From Polysphondylium violaceum (lineage: Eukaryota > Evosea > Eumycetozoa > Dictyosteliales > Dictyosteliaceae), in contig AJWJ01000265.1 of NCBI GenBank assembly GCA_000277445.1, positions 1-31,272 on the forward strand: 31,272 bases of DNA, read 5' to 3'. Positions 25,801 to 31,272 of this stretch are shown here, piece after piece; position 1 is the stretch's first letter; each line of letters starts with the position of its first letter. The translations under genes were made by a program, and so were the position numbers. The notes beneath the pieces were generated by a model, which saw only the letters and a list, made by a program, of their open reading frames with translations, did not search any database and was not told the DNA's origin.

Positions 25801-27121
25801 ACACCAGTCAGGCCAATGCCAAGACTCTGATGTTGAGAACAAATTTCCACTCTTTTATCTCAGAGACCTCGAAAAAAGGATCATCGTCGTTTGATATCAC
25901 ATCCTTGTTCGCCATCATTATCAACAATAGCAAAAACGTTAAGGCTCTCCTCGGTCGTAAACAAGTGCCCTTTGCTGCGCCATCTGAAGTATTGATATCC
26001 ATTTTGAACTCGATATCTACTCTCTACCGAGGTGACTCTATTCCCTCACTCTATATGGGCAAGGCTCAAAACTATTGCTCCAATTGCGAAAAACAATGTC
26101 CAGACACTGATCAATTAAATCTCTCGACTAAAATCAATATGAATGATGCAGAGACTGAACATTCTCTCAGAGAACACATGGTTCATAATTTAAATCAACA
26201 ATCATTAAAGTAAGTCATAACTCGTAGTGTAGCATATCCTCATTATAACTAACGTTTTATATCGTTTTCTACAATTATAGTTGCATAGATTGTTATGAAA
26301 AGACAACTATTAAACTTTTATCTTGTCCTCAGTATATATTTATCGATGTAAATAGATATTTAGATGGAGAGATGAAACATGATAGAGTTTATCATCCAGA
26401 TCTATTGGATTTATCAACCGAAAGTAACCCAAACATTATCTATCAATTGGATGCTGTATTATGTCTTGAAGATCGTATTCATCTTCATTCCTTTGAAAAT
26501 AATACTAAAACATTGATTTGTGATTCTCAAAAGAATGTATTTGCTGAATTGAAATCAAAAGCTTTAGATTTTGAATCTGTAAATTCTATTATGTTAATTT
26601 ACAAGAAATCTAATCATTTATCGATCCCTACCACCACTACTATTCATCAAGATACAGAAAACGACAATAATGACAATGTTGTTGATAAACAAGACAATGG
26701 TGACACACAACAAGCAGATATTGAAAAAATGGAAACAAGTCTAGATAATAATAATAATAATAATAATGAAAATAATAATAATAATAATGAAAATAATAAT
26801 AATAATAATATTAGACCATTAAAGGAATTAAAGTCTTCAGATGATAATATTGATATTAAAGCACAACAAGATAATATTTGGGTTGGTAAGAGTAAAGAAG
26901 AATTACAATCAAAAGAATTGAATGATACATTTATTGATTGGCTAAAGATTCAAGATATCAATGCTGATAACCTTGCACATATCATTGAATGTTTAGAGTC
27001 ACAAGGGATCGTTGATTTCGAGACTGCATTCACCCTTGATGAAAACGATTGGAAAGATACAATTAAAAAGATTGGTCCTAAAAAGATATTTTTATCTAAA
27101 TTATCTACAATCAATAAATAA
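10891..27121 (+). CDS. Giant RNF213/mysterin-like AAA+ protein with C-terminal USP-like and SAM-like domains
   Basis: Six exons (10891-12345, 12400-12749, 12819-13047, 13112-13456, 13515-26209, 26281-27121) give about 5304 aa, close to human RNF213 (about 5200). The first 270 residues are Asn/Ser/Thr/His-rich low complexity. Three P-loops are intact: GESGSGKT (K1578), GDTGTGKT (K1953) and GPPGCSKT (K2395). They fit the three nucleotide-binding modules AAA2-AAA4 of RNF213. Walker B motifs are VFIDEFN (D2126, E2127) and VVFFDEAGL (D2465, E2466). Later RNF213-like signatures are LPWLNRFEKY and the HFVPNW region. I see no RING or RZ zinc finger. Residues about 4865-5130 resemble a USP fold with CSNC (C4981, C4984) and CIDC (C5026, C5029), but no Cys box is recognised. 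Residues about 5235-5302 look like a SAM domain. RNF213 works as an AAA+ motor and ubiquitin ligase at lipid droplets and intracellular bacteria. Ligase activity here is doubtful. The central exon is GC-rich while both ends are AT-rich. Confidence 0.88.
11521..11663 (+). repeat. Asn/His-rich low-complexity coding repeat
   Basis: AAT, CAT, CAC and TAT codons encode a run of Asn, His and Tyr in the N-terminal disordered part of the RNF213-like protein. One 60-base line here (11521-11580) has only 8 G or C bases. Expanded Asn-rich runs are common in dictyostelid proteins and need have no specific function. Confidence 0.8.
21829..21927 (+). repeat. Acidic imperfect tandem repeat inside the RNF213-like gene
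   Basis: GAT/GAA-rich codons give two copies of DEDVDVVDGD separated by a QDEDQDQ spacer. It sits after the AAA+ ring in otherwise complex sequence, so it is probably an expanded surface loop. The DNA repeat is close to perfect, which suggests recent replication slippage. Confidence 0.8.
24682..24738 (+). repeat. Poly-Asn coding run
   Basis: AAT/AAC triplets encode an almost pure Asn run that separates the last RNF213-like region from the C-terminal extension. The position suggests a flexible linker between the conserved body and the added USP-like module. Confidence 0.85.
25725..26620 (+). other. USP-like (pseudo-deubiquitinase) domain coding region
   Basis: This part of the giant gene, split by the intron at 26210-26280, encodes two CxxC pairs spaced as in the USP zinc ribbon. 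LLSCPQYIFIDVNRY follows, like the LPPVLIIHLKRF strand of USPs, then YQLDAVL and SIMLIYKK, like the YDLYAVV and AYVLFYQR strands. Where the catalytic Cys box would lie (near residue 4870) I read DYIARLFNWIQFVVANL, with no Cys. The His box is degenerate but may keep a His (H5092, IHLHSF). The assignment is by eye. Confidence 0.6.
26920..27118 (+). other. C-terminal SAM-like domain coding region
   Basis: The last 65-70 residues read FIDWLKIQDINADNLAHIIE, then an ESQGIVDFETAF stretch and a final KKIGPKKIFLSKL. This pattern of WL, a central G-I-D, a D-W pair and a C-terminal gp-k-l helix is that of SAM domains. It follows an Asn-rich linker at about 26745-26810. SAM domains commonly self-associate or bind other SAM domains. 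Confidence 0.6.
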
Positions 27122-27264
27122 TAATCTAGTTTTATAAATATACCATTATTTCTTCCTTCTTAAAGTAGGGAGGGACCAATTATGACAAACCAGTAATTAT
27201 TTCAGATAATGACTATAGTGATGAAGATAATAAATAGAGGTAATAGTAATACATCAACCTCCTA

Positions 27265-27306
27265 CACATTATTGAGGGTTTGAGAGACAGGGTATCGTTG
27301 ATTTCG
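27265..27306 (+). pseudogene. Degenerate copy of the SAM-coding 3' end of the RNF213-like gene (distal piece)
   Basis: This segment aligns with 26976-27020 of the giant gene. Both begin cacat, share an attga...gttt core, and end in tatcgttgatttcg versus gatcgttgatttcg. It carries small gaps relative to the parent. It is too short and too altered to encode a domain. Confidence 0.55.
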
Positions 27307-27368
27307 AAAGAGACAATTTTAGATTTATCCTCAAAAAATGTAGTTTATATAAAATAATCCGTTTTTAA

Positions 27369-27614
27369 TTTTACCAAAAGGATTTTACCATTGTCCACAA
27401 TCTTGAAATCTATGGTGGATACATCTTTTTTCCTTGGCCCATTGAAACACCACAAGATTGAGAAATTATATTATTCTACAATAAAAATGAAACTGTTGTG
27501 ATAGTGCCATTAACTGAAGAGAACCCCTATATTGAATCAATTCTTAAATATCAACAAAAAAAAAAAAGTTTTCAAATAAGGTTCAAGGAGTGCTTCTCAG
27601 AAAATCTATTTTAG
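27369..27614 (+). pseudogene. Decayed coding fragment of unknown family
   Basis: One reading frame has protein-like content over about 80 codons (including IVHNLEIYGGYIFFPWPIET and NKNETVVIVPLTEENPY), interrupted once inside. Immediately after and overlapping, another frame (27577-27706) is open and encodes a hydrophobic stretch (FSLFIFTLALIIV). I do not recognise the family. There is no start context or intron evidence, so a relic is more likely than a working gene. Confidence 0.4.
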
Positions 27615-27896
27615 TTTGTTCATTTTTACCTTAGCCTTAATTATTGTTGACAACACCACGAAGACTACTTTTTACAATGAACAATTATTTAATTGTAGTT
27701 AGAAGATATCAGTGTAAGCTAAAAGGCAACAAACCGATAACCTTCTCCCATCTATGAAGGAACATATGAAAATCAATGATAATCATCAAAATATAAATAA
27801 ATATAGACAGACAAAAAAATTAAAGAGTGATTATAATAGTAATTTAAAGAACAGTCTCTCAAACAACAACCACAATTACTACAGCAACATCGAAAA

Positions 27897-27982
27897 GATA
27901 AATGGTCAGGTAAAAAGAAATCAGAATTACAATCCAAAGAAATAAATGAAACATTCATAGATTGGTTAAAGAGATTATAAAC
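27897..27982 (+). pseudogene. Degenerate copy of the SAM-coding 3' end of the RNF213-like gene (proximal piece)
   Basis: The 69 bases from the tgg at 27903 to 27971 align without gaps to 26879-26947 of the giant gene. They read GKKKSELQSKEINETFIDWL where the parent reads GKSKEELQSKELNDTFIDWL. The frame stops soon after, where the parent continues into its SAM domain. Upstream is a Gln-rich stretch instead of the parental linker. The match at protein level is clear, so this is a decayed duplicate. Confidence 0.75.
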
Positions 27983-28268
27983 AACTCAGCACCAATCACA
28001 TCAATCTGCAATCATCCTGATCACTGGTTCAAATTAACAATTAATAATATCGATTCATCTAAATCATGATGCTTCATTCTTATATATCATATGTTTGTGC
28101 TTTTATTATTAAAATGTTATGGTGCAAGAAAAAAAAATTAAACCTTCACATAAATAAAAATGAATTGATGATAGGATTCATTTTTTATTTTTACTGGATA
28201 ACGGAGATGTATAGAGCAACAGTAACCCACTGAGCTGATAAAAAACCGTAAAAGAAAAAAATAAAATT

Positions 28269-29040
28269 TTATGGATACCAATTTTTATCTACAGTAGTTC
28301 CACAAGTGGATACATCTCCCATGAACTGTTTCATGTAGGGTTTTGACCATCCTGAAAATGGTGAAAAGTCGCTAAAAGAAGTAACTCCATCGTAATGAGC
28401 ATACCATAGAGGGAATTTTGAAGCACCTTCATAATCTCCCATTATTGGTGCCCATTGTGATGCTGATGTGTACACACCGATATTTACTCCCTCTTTTTCT
28501 AGGCCGGAGACTATATCTTGGAAAAAGGCTACATTTGCACTTGTGCTTGCTTGTTATAGAAAGAATAAATAAAATGTTTATAAAAAAAATATTGCGATAT
28601 TTAAACTTACAACCCCAATATGTTCCAGGACCTTCTACATCTATCCAAATTGTTCCATACTTGACATTATTTTCTTTTAAGTAGCTGATCAATTTTGAAG
28701 CTTGTCCCCCACCATTTCCACATGAAGAACATGGAAACATATAAAGATCAACATCTGACATTCCGGCGCTCCAGGCATTATTTACTGAAGATGCACAATT
28801 TGGATCAACTCTACCTGCATTGTTATTATTTAAATCAGTATTTTATCATTAAAGAAGGTCTGAATTTATTAAACAATATTTACCAACTGACTGAAAACAT
28901 CTAACAACAGCAAAATTAAAACCATTTGATTTTAAGCATCCAAATGAAGAAGTAGAGGTTAATGAAGAGACATCAACACCATTTGTAGCATTGGCTGCTT
29001 TGAGCAATGTTAAAATACATAGTAATAAAATCACTTTCAT
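28269..29040 (-). CDS. Secreted glycoside hydrolase family 25 lysozyme
   Basis: Three exons, complement(28884-29040), (28611-28814) and (28269-28549), give 213 aa, a normal size for a single-domain GH25 enzyme. The N-terminus is a signal peptide (MKVILLLCILTLLKAANA), with mature protein starting near TNGVDVSS. D23 in GVDVSS and the DxE pair D111/E113 in WIDVEGPGTYWG match the conserved acidic residues of the GH25 active site. Paired Cys residues (C81, C84 in PCSSC and others) suggest a disulfide-stabilised secreted or lysosomal enzyme. The C-terminal region keeps the usual LWYAHYD strand. GH25 muramidases cut the beta-1,4 bond in peptidoglycan, and in bacterivorous amoebae they digest ingested bacteria. 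Both introns are short and AT-rich (69 and 61 nt). The gene sits alone between spacers with coding relics. Confidence 0.9.
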
Positions 29041-29955
29041 TTTATGAATATAAAGCTTTTACACACTAATGAAAAAAATATAAAATGAATTAAATAATAC
29101 ATGCAATAATAAACACAAAAAAAACAAATACATAAAATTAATTAAATTATTATGTTTAATTAAAAAACAAAAAAATTTAACAGTTTTGGGGTTATATTTT
29201 CAATCTGAAAGGAACTAGATACACAAGAATTGCTTTGACCCCACATACCTCCAAAAAAATGCTTCTGTTGGTGAGATTGACTTTTTATTTGGTGTAAAAG
29301 ATTCATCTATCTCTCTTTCTTTTGCTTGATTGGTTCATTTCGAATAAAGAATAAAAATTTAAAAATGAATAAAAATGAGATGAATTAATTATTTTAAATT
29401 ATGGAAAAAGGTAGTGTTAAGATTTTAATATTCATGTTAATGGTGGTATGTAAAATTACAAATTATAATTTGTACCTTTGGTATCAACATACACTGGAAA
29501 GATCTTCATCTTCATCAAGACACCAACAAGTAAATTCTTCATAGGGTCCATATTTCTATATAGCCTTTATCCTTTAAAGATTCTAATATTTCTTCTTCAC
29601 TTGGATTTTTACTATGATAGTAAAAATTGATTCTTTTTCATTTTTCAGAACATAATATATATAAAAACTCAAATAATTGATAAAATTATTTATCTGCATT
29701 ATACAATTTATAATATGTAAAAATTTCTTTTTTTGTCGACCTCATGTAGAAATAGTTATACAATTCAAACACTACCACCACCAATAACATATCCTTCAAT
29801 TCCACTAAAAAGAGGATCAACTAAATATTTAATAGTTATGGAATGATGACAATGATATTAATAATGATAGACCAACTTGTAGTATTAGATTGATGAGCTC
29901 TGTTCTTCTTTTTTATTTGGGTCTGAGGTTATATATGTTGTTTACGAGCTCGTAT
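29041..29955. other. Spacer with minus-strand coding relics
   Basis: About 0.9 kb between the lysozyme promoter and the 3' end of the beta-helix gene. The part next to 29040 is AT-rich and probably holds the lysozyme promoter. Two minus-strand stretches look like former coding sequence (about 29465-29625 and 29745-29830). Nothing intact is seen. Confidence 0.5.
29465..29830 (-). pseudogene. Decayed minus-strand gene fragments, family unknown
   Basis: At about 29745-29830 a frame reads ITIKYLVDPLFSGIEGYVIG before stopping. At about 29465-29625 two overlapping frames together resemble one acidic protein (HSKNPSEEEILESLKDKGYI in one, GPYEEFTCWCLDEDEDLSS in the other), implying a frameshift. The two stretches may belong to one former gene. 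No family is recognised. An unusual intron arrangement could also explain the breaks, but no good splice signals were found. Confidence 0.4.
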
Positions 29956-31272
29956 TTAGTGATGATACACCAATGGTGAGCTTTCATGATGATGGTGGTG
30001 ATGATGGTGATGATGTCGACGATGATGACGTTTATACACAATAATGATAATGATTAGAATAGCAATTAAACCAACACCTCCACAAACGACGGCGATAATG
30101 ATCTTTTTATCTTTATCATCGAGATCGTTGTGCTTTTTAGGTGATTCATTACTTGAACTTGAGCCACCACATTGGAAATTCGATGGACCATTGATAAAGT
30201 TGCAAGCACCGCAAGTGTAGGCCGTGCTGTTGGGTGCTTTCAAACTACTATTTCCAAAATCTATGGAAGACGATGAACAATAGACATCACTACCACCAAC
30301 ACTTGCATTGTTGTTTGAAAAGGTGTCTGATGAAAAAGAGAGTCTTGAACTATTGGTAAAGATTGCTGCACCGAGTGTGGCGAGGTTGCTGTCCATTTCA
30401 CTATTGGCGATCAATACAGTGGATCCACTGCCAATGTAGATAGCACCGCCTTGGCCACCGTTAGAGGCAGAGTTTGATATAAATGTGGAAGCAGTAATAT
30501 CAACATTAGTTGCATCGACATATATAGCCCCACCTCGACCTCCACTGGCAGATACAGAATTTGATATAAACTCGCTGGTAAGGATCTTATTTGTCGCTTG
30601 CACTCCTGAAGGATTTGGTGCCAATACGATTGCACCACCGTGATCAGGTGTCGTGTTGTTGGTAAAGTAAGAGAGTGAGACTACTGTTCTCATATATGTA
30701 TTGTAGCTGGATGTATACAAAACACCTGCAAAGCCTCCAACGTTATTGTAGAAATTGCCATCAGTAATTGTTAAGTTGCTTGAGAAAGTGCCTATGGGAG
30801 CACTACTGGTGTCCGAGTTGTTTATCGTCAAAGAGAATAGATCAGCACTGCACTGGTTAAAGTAAAAGCAGTTTGCACCCTTGAAACCATCAATAGAGAC
30901 AGTTTCGATGAAAGTTTGGTAACCCACCAACTCGATCATCATGGAACCATTGGATGTCACTCCACTAAAAGTACTGTCGGTGAGATTAAATGTCGGAATA
31001 GGGGATATAGCTTCCTGGCCCAAGTCGAGTTTAAACAAACTTGTATAGTCTGACTGGGTATTGGTAAAGACACAGTTTGTAAAGCTAGTACTAACAGGCA
31101 CCGTTCCAGACACAATATTGCATGCATTTGTAAATGTAATATTTGCAACATTGAGTGTCTGTTGAATGCCTCCACTTTGACCATAATTGAATAGTATATT
31201 ATTGTTGTCTGAACCAGTGATAATGCAATTCTGTTTATTCTGCGAGTAAGAGTAGATGTTCAATGTCTGTAT
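29956..31272 (-). CDS. Beta-helix surface protein with FxxN/GGAI repeats (C-terminal part)
   Basis: The frame is open to the window edge, so the N-terminus lies outside; 438 codons plus the stop are visible. The extracellular part is rich in Asn, Ser and Thr with many NxS/T sites. It holds repeats pairing FxxN with GGAI: FTNNTTPDHGGAI, FISNSVSASGGRGGAIY, FISNSASNGGQGGAIY and later weaker copies. This pairing resembles the chlamydial Pmp repeat and right-handed parallel beta-helix proteins. A Cys cluster (YTCGACNF) follows, then a polar stalk, one membrane helix near visible residues 388-411 (IIIAVVCGGVGLIAILIIII) and a short tail with a run of ten His. Type I topology with a large outer beta-helix suggests an adhesion or recognition role, which is inference. 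No intron is seen in this part. Confidence 0.75.
   Translation of the reverse strand: MQTLNIYSYSQNKQNCIITGSDNNNILFNYGQSGGIQQTLNVANITFTNACNIVSGTVPVSTSFTNCVFTNTQSDYTSLFKLDLGQEAISPIPTFNLTDSTFSGVTSNGSMMIELVGYQTFIETVSIDGFKGANCFYFNQCSADLFSLTINNSDTSSAPIGTFSSNLTITDGNFYNNVGGFAGVLYTSSYNTYMRTVVSLSYFTNNTTPDHGGAIVLAPNPSGVQATNKILTSEFISNSVSASGGRGGAIYVDATNVDITASTFISNSASNGGQGGAIYIGSGSTVLIANSEMDSNLATLGAAIFTNSSRLSFSSDTFSNNNASVGGSDVYCSSSSIDFGNSSLKAPNSTAYTCGACNFINGPSNFQCGGSSSSNESPKKHNDLDDKDKKIIIAVVCGGVGLIAILIIIIIVYKRHHRRHHHHHHHHHHESSPLVYHH

Larger units (their letters stand above)
27122..28268. other. Spacer with decayed coding fragments
   Basis: No intact gene is supported. Several short plus-strand stretches look protein-like but are interrupted: about 27175-27238 (Asp-rich, ending DNDYSDEDNK), 27369-27614, 27577-27706, and two pieces related to the 3' end of the upstream giant gene. 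The remainder is AT-rich with oligo-A tracts (27556-27567, 28129-28137). Confidence 0.5.

Noticed and set aside
28015-28045. A ggttcaaatt sequence resembling a tRNA B box.
   Set aside because: No matching A box, acceptor stem or anticodon arm could be laid out around it.
1-31272. CRISPR arrays, bacterial insertion sequences, rRNA genes or retroelements.
   Set aside because: No regularly spaced repeats, terminal repeats, reverse transcriptase or transposase signatures were seen. The short repeats present are microsatellites and coding low complexity.

Overview
The window is nuclear DNA of a dictyostelid social amoeba. The support is short GT-AG introns (about 50-100 nt, most of them very A/T-rich), AT-rich spacers with long oligo-T/oligo-A runs, A-rich leaders before ATG, coding runs of AAT/CAA giving poly-Asn and poly-Gln, and families typical of Dictyostelia: a cAMP-receptor-like GPCR, a tyrosine-kinase-like (TKL) kinase, and a GH25 amoeba lysozyme. 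The coding cores are richer in GC than I would expect of D. discoideum, so another dictyostelid is more likely. I cannot name the species.

Layout. (1) 221-1634 (+): five-exon, single-pass membrane protein resembling the V-ATPase accessory subunit S1/Voa1 family. (2) 2151-3347 (-): two-exon seven-helix receptor of the cAR/Crl family. (3) 5084-7242 (-): four-exon ankyrin-SAM-TKL kinase. (4) 8411-10552 (+): three-exon nuclear-type protein with a SAP-like motif, a Cys-rich finger very like the plant SHI/LRP1 finger, and a C2H2-like finger. (5) 10891-27121 (+): six-exon giant gene (about 5304 aa) homologous to RNF213/mysterin, with three intact P-loops. (6) 27122-28268: spacer holding decayed coding fragments, including two pieces related to the 3' end of the giant gene. 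(7) 28269-29040 (-): three-exon secreted GH25 lysozyme. (8) 29041-29955: spacer with further decayed coding fragments. (9) 29956-31272 (-): C-terminal part of a beta-helix cell-surface protein with FxxN/GGAI repeats, cut by the window edge.

The most notable object is the giant RNF213-like gene. Its AAA+ core and post-AAA helical region look conserved. I see no RING or RZ finger where human RNF213 carries its ubiquitin-ligase parts. Instead the C-terminus continues into a ubiquitin-specific-protease (USP)-like fold with both CxxC pairs but no recognisable catalytic Cys box, and ends in a SAM-like domain. A RING-less RNF213 fused to an apparent pseudo-deubiquitinase is the best candidate here for something under-described. 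The second candidate is the SHI-like finger joined to a SAP-like motif, since SHI/LRP1 factors are normally described from plants.

The genes do not form an obvious pathway. Several fit the social-amoeba lifestyle (cAMP-type signalling, kinase signalling, bacterial cell-wall digestion, cell surface). All exon structures were built by hand from reading frames and splice signals. Each closes the frame exactly, but none has been checked against transcripts.
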